Source of the DNA: Prochilodus magdalenae
Lineage: Eukaryota > Chordata > Actinopteri > Characiformes > Prochilodontidae
Direction of reading: 5' to 3'
Assembly: GCA_024036415.1 (NCBI GenBank)
Contig: JAMWET010004990.1
Location: 363,471-427,470 of the forward strand
DNA: 64,000 nucleotides
Shown: positions 37,401-49,400 of the stretch, in pieces
Layout: the number at the start of each line of letters is the position of its first letter
How positions within the stretch are numbered: the first letter of the stretch is position 1
The notes under the pieces: model-generated
What the model was told of the DNA's origin: nothing
The model's database searches: none
The model's input: the letters and a program-made list of their open reading frames with translations, nothing else
Translations under genes and position numbers: made by a program

Positions 37401-40400
37401 TCTACAGACCCGTTATCTGAGTGCTGTATCCACTCATCGTGAAGCACAAGTGTAGAGTGGTCTCCAAAGGGTTCGCACAGTCTGTGGATTTGGTGGGGAT
37501 TTTCAATGGGTTATAGGTTACCTTGGTCTCCAGGGTCACAATGGGTCGGGACCTGTGTGTCACAAAACATACACACATACATGAAGAGAGCTTATATTGT
37601 GACTTTCAAGGAACTAGGCATGGCTTAATGAGGATCTTGTTGAAGTCAGCCCCGCCCCTCAAACATTCCTGGCCCTCCCGCCTATTTGAAGAATAAGCTT
37701 AAAAGTTGGCCGAAATATTTGTGTTTGAATTTGCATGTCCGAATAATATTTATGGGACCTTTAATAAACTAGAAATATTAAATGGCGTATAATTTGGAAT
37801 TTTAACAATGCTTTTTGTGTTTTGAATTGTGAGGTGGTGAAACTTGCTGCTGAAATTATTAAAAAGACGGTACTGATACACTTGAAATTTTAATCTTATG
37901 TTTCGTGTTACTTTACTGAATCTCGAAAAAACACAGTATTAATAATTCATTCAGATATATATGTATTTATATTATATTTATATTTTTAGTTGTGTTTAAA
38001 ACACTGACCACTAGATGGCAGCATTGTAATCAATCTTCAGCCATTCGACTCTCTAAAGGGTGCACCACTAAGCTTTAATGATACCTAGCTGATGATATAT
38101 TGCCTTGCTTACATCATCACAACGATGCTGGGGGTGGGTTTTTGAGTATGTATTTATGTTCAGACACGACTGTTCTAAATAATAATAATAGCAATAATAA
38201 TAATAATAATAATAGTAGTGGTAGTAGTCGTATTATTATTATCATTATTATTATTGGCTAGGTGCTGGCTATGTTCAGGTGCTAGCCATGTAGCAGGTGC
38301 TCAGCCTGTTCCTAATCATATCTGACCAAACCTGAGAAGTATAACTCCTCCTTTCGATCCAACAGCGATGTCCTTTAGATTGTCTCCACTGTGGTCCAGA
38401 GCAGACTCACTCAGGGAAAGGCCGAAGAACCGCAGACCTGACTTCACAGAGGAGCCCCTGATTCTCTGGCATAACCCAAACAGAAACAGGAGTCGGTTAT
38501 GTGGTCACAGGCTAAACATCAGTACTAGAAGTCAGACTAGAAGTCCCCTCATACAACGATTCTGCACCCAAATCTATATCTATAAGTTTGGGCACACCTG
38601 AGGTTTGGGCACACCTGAGCGTGTTACCCATGTTGTTTTTTAGAATGAATAGAAGTAACATCGCCCTCTGCTGGAAAATAAAACATACTGTATATTTGAT
38701 GAGGACTGTTTGGTGATGCCTCAGGAATGATAAAGTGTGTGTGGTAACCATGCACATGGCTAGGTCATGTGTTTTCGTTATCTCCCTCATTCTCTGGACT
38801 AATTACACCCAGTACAGCCCTTAGTCACCTTTCTGGAGGCTGAATATGGATCTGCCTCTGATGATATCTGCCTATGTATTTGGCATGTGACCTACATCCC
38901 TCTCACTGCGTTGCTTCCCATTTCGCGATGGCCAGCACTTGCCCAGTGCCCAGTGATACTGAACTGCCCGGATAGCAGGAAATTCATCAACCTCCATACA
39001 ACCCTACCTGATGGCAGACACTGGACTGCTTGAGCAAGATAGCATGAGCAAGACCCCTACACAACTCCATGCCCATAGTCTATGCCATAGACTATTCAAG
39101 TCTGCGTATCTGCCATTTACCTGTGGTTACCTGTGGTCCAGAGGCTGAACGTGAGGTCTAATAGCAATAGGTAGTATAACCAATGAACTATAAGATGAAC
39201 TGAGGTGAAAGATCATCAAAGATCCCTCATTTTGTGACAAAGTGTCTCTCTCGCTCACCTGCGAGTAGGTAGGGCTGATGTCCTGCGTTCTGCCATTAAA
39301 GATGTAGATGCTGCCCTGTCCGTTCTCTTCCATAGGGGCTCCCACCACTACATCTCGTATCCCATCCCCGTTTAGATCTGCTGGACTGGCAAGCGAGGAG
39401 CCAAACCTGCCCCTCTGTCCCGCCATTCCTTCCAGGGTCATCTTAATTTGTGGCTTTAAACACAACACAGATTAAATTAAATTAGTCAGAGCTGTTCACA
39501 GTGGTGGTGAAGGTAACCAGACGTCCACCTCTAAAAGCTTCCTCACAGGAAGTTCCTACATGAGACGGTACTGCCTGACGTCTGAGATGTTTTTTGGCCT
39601 TAAACATGTTCATAGTGGAGATGTACAGGTGGGGTTGCCACACGTCACACTTTAGGCCAGACAGTTTCAGGCTTTTCAACTCCTAGTCCTCCCTCCTGCG
39701 CAGGACCTGGACAAATACCTATCAGTCCTCTTTTCGAGATTAACTATTTAAAATGATCACTTGCCAAAAATATCATGTGTGCCATTGTCTGTCTTGCATT
39801 TCATTGGTTTACCAAGGTCATGTGATGTCGTGACTCACCTACCGGCTAACCACAGGTCAGCCCTAATGCTTGTCATTTAGTGAGCTCCCGTCTGACTCAC
39901 GAATGTCATCCTTTCCACCCAGTTAGGTGAGTAAAGCATCACGTATGTGTTATATAGGTTATGATATGATTTTAATCATAATTTTTTTAGTTATGAGGGA
40001 AACAGGCTGTTTTTACCGCTGATGTCTTGGAGTATACAAAGACTTTTCCCTCCCGGCCGTCTTGGGTATGCAGTGGAGCAGAAACCAGCAGAAGATCTGT
40101 GAAGGACTGGGCGTTCAGTTTAACCGCACACAGTTCAGCTCCGAAGTAGGCACCAATCTGAGACTGAAAGAAAGACAACAGCTTCAGATCCCCGCCATTT
40201 AAGGTGGAACAGGAAAATTCAACTGGCGACTTGCTGGCGACAAGGGTGAATAGATAGATCTCAGCTTGGAACTCCCGAATGGAGTTCGTACAGCTGTGTT
40301 GCTTTTTTAGCCCAAGTGTTGTTGGGCTTTCTTAATATTAACCAAATCCATAAATTAATAACCTCTGGAGGATCCAGCTGAATTTTTTTACTTGTCCTCA

Positions 40401-43400
40401 GTGATGTCATGACCACTGCTCCAATATGCTTGTGCCTCGGAGCTCCCAGAACGGCATATTCTTGGTCCCATGTTGCTACTGTCATGGAATAACCTGTAAA
40501 CACAGTAGTGATGTTTAATATGTTTACATATATTTAAATACATCATACATAGACATATGGGTTCATTCAGTTCTTACATTTGTGTATTTAATACAGTGTC
40601 TGTAAGATTTGCCTCAAAACAGTCACAGTCTGAGATGGAATTGTGTCCAACATGCATCCCCATCTTGAAATTAACTCTCTATCCTGATATACCACATACT
40701 CTTGATGTACCACAGTATTATATTTCTGCCATATCACCTCTAGTGAATATCCATGATGGACAGACCAAAAGTTTAGAGACGCTTCTCATAGAAGGTTCTC
40801 CGTCTGTGTATCTTAAAGCTCTACTGTAGAACAAAACAGAAGACACCAAACTATAAACTAGCCCTCATGGAATTATACAGCCCTCCTTAAAACCCTCCAG
40901 AATGGAATTATACAGTCCACCTTAAAACCCTCCAGAATGGAATTATACAGCCTACCTTAAAACCCTCCAGAATGGAATTATACAGTCCACCTTAAAACCC
41001 TCCAGAATGGAATTATACAGTCCACCTTAAAACCCTCCAGAATGGAATTATACAGTCCACCTTAAAACCCTCCAGAATGGAATTATACAGTCCACCTTAA
41101 AACCCTCCAGAATGGAATTATACAGCCTACCTTAAAACCCTCCAGAATGGAATTATACAGTCCACCTTAAAACCCTCCAGAATGGAATTATACAGTCCAC
41201 CTTAAAAACCCTCCACATGGGTACAGTCCACCTTAAAACCCTCCAGAATGGAATTATACAGCCTACCTTAAAACCCTCCAGAATGGAATTATACAGTCCA
41301 CCTTAAAACCCTCCAGAATGGAATTATACAGTCCACCTTAAAACCCTCCAGAATGGAATTATACAGCCCACCTTAAAACCCTCCAGAATGGAATTATACA
41401 GCCCACCTTAAAACCCTCCAGAATGGACCTTTACAGGAGGATGAACTAGCTGATACCTTGTATTCCCAAAAGTGTTCACTCGTCTGCTTTCACACTCATA
41501 TGAGCTTGAGTGACCTCCCATTCTGGTCCAGGGTCTCTGCTGAAGCATTAAGAGTTCCTCTCACTGGAACTAAGGGTCCGAGCCCAACTCCTGAACAACA
41601 CCCCCCACTATAACCCCCCCTCCGCCAAACTCTACACTCGGCACAGTGCAGTCAGACAAGTACCGTTCTCCTGGCAACCTGCCAAACCCAGACTCGTCCA
41701 ATGAATTGCCAAACACTGAACTGTGATTGGTCACTCCAGAGAACACATCTGGCCTAACACTTTGTGGCTGAGCTGCTGTCACTCCAAATCACTTCCACTT
41801 TGTTATAATTCCACTGACAGTCGACTGTGGAATACTTAGTAGGGAGGAAATTTCACGACTGGACTCGTACACTGTGCAGAAAAAGAGATCAAAGTTTTTA
41901 CACCACTAAATATATATTAGAGGTGGAGATATGGAGGAGTACCATACTGTGTACATCAGGATTAGATGTGGTGTATCAGGATATGGACTGGGTCAGACAC
42001 TCATCAGGTGGAGCTGTTCAGTGTACCACTGTAGAGTCTATAAGATCACCACCTACAGCCAGTTAGATGGGTGTGCCTAAACTTTTGACTGGTACTGTAT
42101 TTCTTTCAACTCAAATGTCCCAGAGATTAATGTGGTGTTTAGAAGTAGCTCTCACCTAAGTAGCTGTCGTGTTCACTGCCCGACTGAAATTTATATGGCT
42201 GTCCAGATTTATACTCCTGGTATCCTCCTTTCCACTGGTAAGCCCCGACTGCACTTAATATTACATTCCCCTAAACCAAAACACACACAAACATCAGAAC
42301 ACATACAGGCTCATATTTCAGAGAGGGAAGTAAATAAGACACCCGAAAGTATGTACTGTTCAGCTATTCAGGTTCCCCAGGTGGAACGTGTGTTGTAAAC
42401 ACAAGTGCTGTTACACATCTTTGCTGTCTGTATCAAATATCCATCATCAGCTCCTTCTGGTGTGGGTTTCCTCACTCTCAGTGGAGGCGCCTGCTTGAAA
42501 GCTAGGACCGAATCCTGACACACACTTTTTTTGTAACTGTAATCTTACTGTAGGGAATCTTATGGTGAAGAAAAAGACTTACCCCCATTCTCTAGAGAAA
42601 CTGTTCATATGTAGACCTTTAACAATCTGACTTTGTTTTCTAATCCACAGTAAAAAGGACTAACACTCTTAAATATATACACTATATTGCCAAAAGTATT
42701 CACTCCCCCATACAAATAATTGAATTCAGGTGTTTGAATCACTTCCATGACCACATGTGTATCAAACCAAGCACCTAGTTAAAGGATGGGTTGCTCTCAA
42801 GAGCTCAGTGAATTCCAGTCGTGAAATTTCCTCCCTACTAAATATTCCACAGTCCATCGTCAGTGGGATTATAACAAAGTGGTAGACCACATACAATGAC
42901 AGAGCGGGGTCAGCAGATGCTGAAGGTCATAGCCCACAGAGGTCACCACCTTTCTACAGAGTCCATCACTACAGACCTCCAAACTTCATGTGTCATTCAG
43001 ATCAGCTCAGGAACAGTGTGTAGAGCTTCATGGAATGGGTTTCCATGGCGAGCAGCTGCTTCCAAGCCTCACATCACCAAGCGCAGTGCAGAGTGTGGAA
43101 CGCAGTAGTGTAAAGCTCCGCCCCTGGACTCTAAAGCAGCGGAGACGTGTTCTCTGGAGTGACCAATCACGGTCCTCCGACTGCCAATCCGATGGACGAG
43201 TCTGGGTTTGGAGGTAGCCAGGAGAACGGTGCTGGTCTGACTGCACTGTGCCGAGTGTAAAGTTTGGTGGAGGGGGGATTATGGTGTGGGGGTGCTGTTC
43301 AGGAGTTAGGCTCCGCCCCTTAGTTCCAGTAAAGGGAACTCTTAATGCTTCAGCAGACCAAGAGACTCTGGACCATTCCATGCTCCCGACTTTGTGGGAC

Positions 43401-46400
43401 AGTTTGAGGACCGCCCCTTCCTGTTCCAACATGACCGCACACCAGTGCACAGAGCAAGCTCCATAAAGACATGGAGGAGCGAGTCTGGTGTGGAGGAACT
43501 GGACTGGCCTGCACAGAGTCCTGACCTCCACTTGATAGAACACCTTTGGGATGGATTAGAGCGGAGACTGAGAGCCAGGCCTTCTTGTCCAACATCAGTG
43601 TCCGACCTCACAGATGTGTTTCTGGAAAAATGGTCAGAAATTCCCATAACCACATTCCTAACCTTGTGGAAGGCCTTCCCAGAAGAGTTGAAGCTGTTAT
43701 AGCTGTAAAGGGTGGAACGTAATATTACACCCTATGGATTAAGAATGGGATGTCACTTAAATTCATTTGCGGCTGAGGGCAGACGAGCGAATACTTTTGG
43801 CAATATAGTGTATTTTTCAGTACTCAGTTAAACTAAAAGATAATACAGACAAATTATCAGACGTTGAACTTTAAATAATTGAGTTATGGATTGACAGAGG
43901 GCTCTGTATGAGCTAACGTTTAGACTGAAATACTTCACAGTCCTACGGCACTTTTCACTTTTGCTCACGTGTATGTGCAGTTACTTGGACAGCAATTATT
44001 AGCATGATTCACCTGAAGCTACAAATCTATCACATGAGTCAGTGCCATACATGATCCTGTATTTAAACTCAACACATCCACGTTATGAAACGAAACAAAG
44101 TGTGTGAAAAATAATGTCAATTTTTTGCTATTACATTTGGAACAAACGCTGCGCTGAACCCATCCTGCGCAAACTCCATTCTGGTGGAATCTCCTGAAGT
44201 CTGGGTACCTAAAAAAGGGAACAGAGTCGGACATTGCAATTAGGCATCAGTACACAACACGTACACTGAACAGCTACACCTGCTGAGAGTCTGAACCAGT
44301 CCATATCCTGATACTCCACATCTACTCCTGATGTACACAGTATGGTACTCCTCCATATCTCCACCTCTAATATATATTTAGTGGTGTAAAAACTTTGATC
44401 TCTTTTTCTGCACAGTGTAAAAGCTCTAGCTCTCCTTTCAGGTTAGTGAATATTCATGATGGACCGACCAATAGAATCGCTCCAAACCTGCTTAGCAATA
44501 AACCTTGTTCTAGTGGCACAGAAAACACTGCACAGGTAGTTGGAAGGATGGATTGGGAATTGCGATTATGAGCAAAACTTCAAGCTTATCCACAAAATGA
44601 GTTTCTGACGTACCTTCAATTGCAATAATATTTGTCTCCAGAGTTTTAAGGATTTTGTCCAGCACATTAAAGCTATCCACTTTAAATTTATAGTCCTGGT
44701 CTGGGTCAGACGCAATGGTGTTCAGCTCACCCTCTGCCCTTTGGTTGTTAAAGGCATTACCGACCTAATGAAGTAAAACACAAAGCACATTCAGAGACAG
44801 GTTACCAGCTTTACCGGTCATTGCAAAATTCTATTTATGGACATTTAAGTCTATCTAAGATATGCTAAAGGCCACATTTTGTATGGAGAATGATGCCTAA
44901 ATAAATGTTACAGGATCAATAAATTCTTGTGTAAATATACTTGTGTTTTATGATATTATTATGTTCTGTGATTCTATATTAACTCTCAAAATGGATTATG
45001 AATGAATAGTTTGATGAAAGGGCAGATGGCAGAGACAGAGAGCTATTTTGTGTTGAGTTTGAAAAACCCCAACCCGCCAGATAGCAATTAGGACCTGCCG
45101 CCAGTACATTACAGGGCAGACACACACACTCGCACTTTAGCCACTCCATTTAGCCTGACTTCATGTGCTTGGACTGTGGGAGGAAACCAGAGCACCCGGA
45201 GATGGTAACCCATGTGCAAAATGTGCAATAGTTATGACTGGATTTAGGGAAAAGTTGATGTCAGCATCTTCCAGTTGGGAATATCTAGTGCGGTGTGAAG
45301 GAGATGTAGGGTAAGAGGAACGTCTTACCCCTATAGCATAGCGAATAATGTTGTTCCGCTCTGCATTTTGAGCAGCTTGCTCGAGACCAGGTGTAGTTGA
45401 TACACCATCAGTAATAACAATCATAACTCGATTTGCACCCTGCCTGGCTCTTCTGGCAAACAGTTCATTCCTGTGTGAAATAAACAGTCAGGTCAGACAC
45501 AGGTTCAGCAGTAGTGAGGTTTCAAAACTGACATGATGATGGGTGTTAAATGAATCATTTCCCATGAAAATGCAGCACAGAAGACTTAAACACTCACACG
45601 AGCTTGTTGATACCACCTGCAGTGTTAGTAAAGCTTCCCATTTGCCGAATGCGCCATATTTGATTGTCATCTAAGTAGGAAGTGAAGTCTACATGGATTT
45701 CACAGTAATCGGAATACTGTGCGACTGCAAACTGAAAAGAACATAACTAGTTTTTATTTACTGTGGGTGACTGACAATAAAGCAACAGGTATCCATAACG
45801 ATAAATAGAGGGTGGACAAAAACACAAAACACAAGAATCAAAACAAGTGGTAGGTAGGGTCTACATATGCAGATGATTACTGCACTTACTGCATTACTAC
45901 ATACAGATAACCTCTACATTTACATGTGTGCAATAATCCAACAAAGCAAGATTAAAAAAAGATTAAAGCAGGTGTCCTAATTGTACTTACAAAGAAGTCT
46001 CAGCACTGCTAAAAGTCATATATGCACTTGAAGAGGTCTCAGACCAAATCATGTGGTGATTAAGATCAATCATAGTCAGGGGGAGGTCGTTCAGAATGAC
46101 CTGTCCATATTTGTTTATAGTTTGAGGACGTGTATGTAAAACATTAACACAATTTGAGACATTTCTGTACATACCCGAACATCCCTGACGAGTAATCCTC
46201 TGACCAGTGTTATAACAAATTGCTTCATATTAGAAAAGTCATTGCTATTTACACTCCCGGAGCCGTCCAACAAGAAAGCAATGTCTGTTTGTGCAGGAGG
46301 TGGGCAGTCTGAGAAAGAGGAACAGAACAGGATAATGATGAACAGAGCACTGTAAAAAAAAAAGTGTCTGGACTTTTGGTGGGTTTGTTGCCCCCCAACT

Positions 46401-49400
46401 TACCTCTCAGTTCCCTTGGTACAGGCTCGTTTCCATTACCAATCGTCAAGCACATTCCATTGTAGGTGGTTGTTGATTTGCAGTTTTTGGGAATGGTTGG
46501 GCCACAAGCCTAATCGGGAAGAAGGTCAGACTAAAATGTTTTTTAATTATTATTTAAAGTCATCTCGATAAACACGCCATTAAGGCCAAAACGGGTCAAA
46601 TGACCAAAGACATAGAGTACCACAGTGATAAAAATAGGCTATGTTCAGATAAAAGTGGCCCAAAAAGGTCTGATTTCCTCTTTAGGCCGTTCACAATATA
46701 TTTTACAGCTGCCCGGACAAAACACAAGACCCCTCAGCAATATTCTCTGGGTGTTTTAATTAGGTGGAAATGGCTTCTTTGGTGACAGTACCTACTGGAC
46801 AACAATCATCTTATCGGAAACACAAGATTTCTATCCTATTTCTATTCCAAGATGAAAAGTCTTGCATTCACAGGGCTGCAAAAGTGGCATGATTAACATT
46901 CAGGAGCTTTCACACATCTGGGCTGGCCTGCAAAACCCCCAGATTTGGATCCTTTTGGAAATCGGCTCTTTATGTAAATAATACTGCACTTGCACTTCTG
47001 GTTAGATGCTAACTGCATTTCATTGGCTCTGTACCTGTACTCTGCACAATGACAATAAAGTTGAATCTAATCACAGTCCTGTCTCTGAAGTTAGTGAATG
47101 GTGGCTTTGTTACTTTGTGGTTATTATTTGGCCACCTGCTTAAACTAGAGATTTATCACAGCTAAAAAGCCCATTCAGTTGGAGGTATTTCATAATGATC
47201 TGTTGCTTCTCACAACATCATTATCATCATATCCAGCAATTTTACAGTATACCTCTTTACCAAGCTATCTTCATGGTTGTGTTGCTGGACAAACAGATTG
47301 TGACGAGCACTGAGCTAAAACCAAGGCCATGTTTATTTAACAGATTGTTAATCGAACACAGCAGCAACAAGAGCAAGGTGGACATAACTGAAGTGCAAGG
47401 CTGAGTCAGAGTCAAGAAACAAGCGGACATCAAAACCAGAGTAGCAAACAAGAGTAATAACAGAGAGACCCGCTCAGAGCACAGAGAGGCAATAATTCAC
47501 CATGAGTCGTCTGAGAGAGGAGTATATGTACAAACAGACTCAATTAACAACAGGTGACTCAGATTTAGAAAACGAAACGGGATGGGGAAGTGGCACACAT
47601 GTGAGAGGGACGTCATCTGGTGGTGGGGAATGGGAAATGGGGTCTGGCAGATCGGGGGTGGTAAAAGAGCCAGCATGCGTGACAATGGTGTACTGCATCC
47701 CATCATGCACCTCAGCCTCACCAGCTCTCAGCCAAAGAAAATGGCGGTGGGTAACACTGGGGAGCTAACTGCAGCCCACTCCGAGTATAAGTGTGGGTGT
47801 AGTGATTGTAGTGGGGCGTGTGGTCATCAGAATGACCCTCAGAAAGTTAAATATACAGGTCTGAAGATTAAAAAAAGATGAACTCGCTTTAGAGGATCAG
47901 TTTTAGAGTGAAATAGCCGAGGGGAGCTAACAGCTAGGCTATCTCAGTAAGCAGCGTGTAGCAGCAGCTATCTCAGGGGAACTGAGGTAAGCGTTAGGTG
48001 TGTGCAGCAGTCTAGGCTCAGAAGTTAATATAAACAGTGGATCAAGATAAACTCGCTTAATAATCACTCTCTGAGTAAATAGCCGAGGGAGTGCTAGGTA
48101 ACTGTATCTCGTGAACTGAGCAGCGTTGAGCTAGCTCTAAAACTGTACATAATGCCAGCTCTGATGTGAATGTGATAATACTGTATTAGTATACTACACT
48201 GTAGGTCAGAACTGGTTACTGTACTGTATACCACACACAGGGGGCGTGGACAGTGTGCGGTACATACTACTGTAGTATACAGTGTGCGGTACATACTACT
48301 GTAGTGTGCAGTAATGGGCCATTTCGAATACAGCCACAGTCTATGGTCAAACTTCACAGTTAATTTCAGAGTAGAATGATGATGATAATTTGTATAGAGA
48401 CAGAGTATAATATACTCAGCCTGCTTTCAGAGAGTGTCACTGACTGGGAGAGTCTAGTCTTACCATGATCTTTAAAGACCGTGGATCTTTAACCATCGAA
48501 AGACCAAGAGACATGTTCACAGCTTCAGGGGGCTCTGTGTGCAGGTTGAAAGAGAAAAAACGGATTAGCTTCTTCATCCTAATGTACAATAAACAATAAA
48601 GTACAATAAACACTGATAAATATGATTAAATACCAGTAATCTGTAACGGTGAACAGTTTCTTTTCACACTGCAGCTGTACACCTTCCCTCTGCTGTTCTG
48701 ATTCTGAAGTAGGGGATCACTCACAATCAAACTAAGAAGAGAGAGAACAGTTTTTTGTTAGATCATTTATTTATAGTTTTATATACATTAATGATTTCAC
48801 TGCCCTCATCAACGCTATATGGATCAGTATTCTCTCAGGAGTCTACTCCCTCTGTGACCACTAAAAGCCTGATGTTCAATGGCTGTTCCTGATAAATGTT
48901 GTTTATACTATAGAGGTTGTATGAGATTGTGTAATCATTACTATATTGTATGTATTGCTGTATAATAGTTGTGGAGATATTGAGGAATTCTGGTTTTGAT
49001 GATCACTAGATTGATTTACATGCACAAACCCACTTCCAAAATAGGGAACGTATGTAAAATGCTATTAAAACACAAAGCACCGATTAGCACATTCTGCTTG
49101 GCCTGTATTTGATTGAAAGCAATACAAAAACACAGAATTGTATATTATATCTTATGAATGTCTTTGTGTTTTTGAAAGATATTTGCTGATTCTGAATTTG
49201 GGGCCACTGTACAGTATATTCATCCTCTTCTGTCTTCTCTTTCTTCTTCCTCTTCTTCAAATACCTTTTTTGTCCACTAACTAGTCCCACAGTTTTCGAG
49301 ATTCCAGAACGTTTGGTCTGATCAGAAACGGTGTGCTTATATACATTAAGAATGTCCTTCTGCTCAACCGACAGACACTGTTACACATCTCAGGGTAGAC

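Larger units (their letters stand above)
28352..37552 (-). other. Integrin thigh/calf (stalk) exons 16-28
   Basis: Thirteen exons with matched phases encode the Ig-like thigh and calf modules. Landmarks: [15 protein letters not shown] (exon 16), [16 protein letters not shown] (exon 19, paired cysteines), [11 protein letters not shown] (exon 23), [15 protein letters not shown] then [12 protein letters not shown] (exons 26-27), NVSSGWIEQ then [14 protein letters not shown] (exons 27-28). The PVVNCS-to-WIEQ region is a strong match in layout to mammalian CD11b/CD11c near the membrane. Confidence 0.85.
38332..42270 (-). other. Integrin beta-propeller exons 11-15 (FG-GAP repeats)
   Basis: Exon 14 carries the calcium loop DLNGDGIRD (510-518) followed by VVVGAP. 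Exon 15 has DHSGDNLKD (573-581) then IAVG. In exon 13 the equivalent loop is degenerate (KLNAQSFTD, 450-458), lacking the first Asp, while LLLVSAP remains. Exon 12 carries [15 protein letters not shown]. Exon 12 ends at an unusual donor, GAG|GTTATT; it is the only GT that keeps phase with SQIGAYFG of exon 13. Confidence 0.85.

Noticed and set aside
43028..43543. 171-codon minus-strand frame
   Set aside because: It is the antisense shadow of the Tc1-like transposase of the element at 42677-43812.
45987..46172. Extra integrin exon next to exon 6
   Set aside because: No acceptor/donor pair keeps phase between exon 6 (46175) and exon 7 (45731), which already join correctly.
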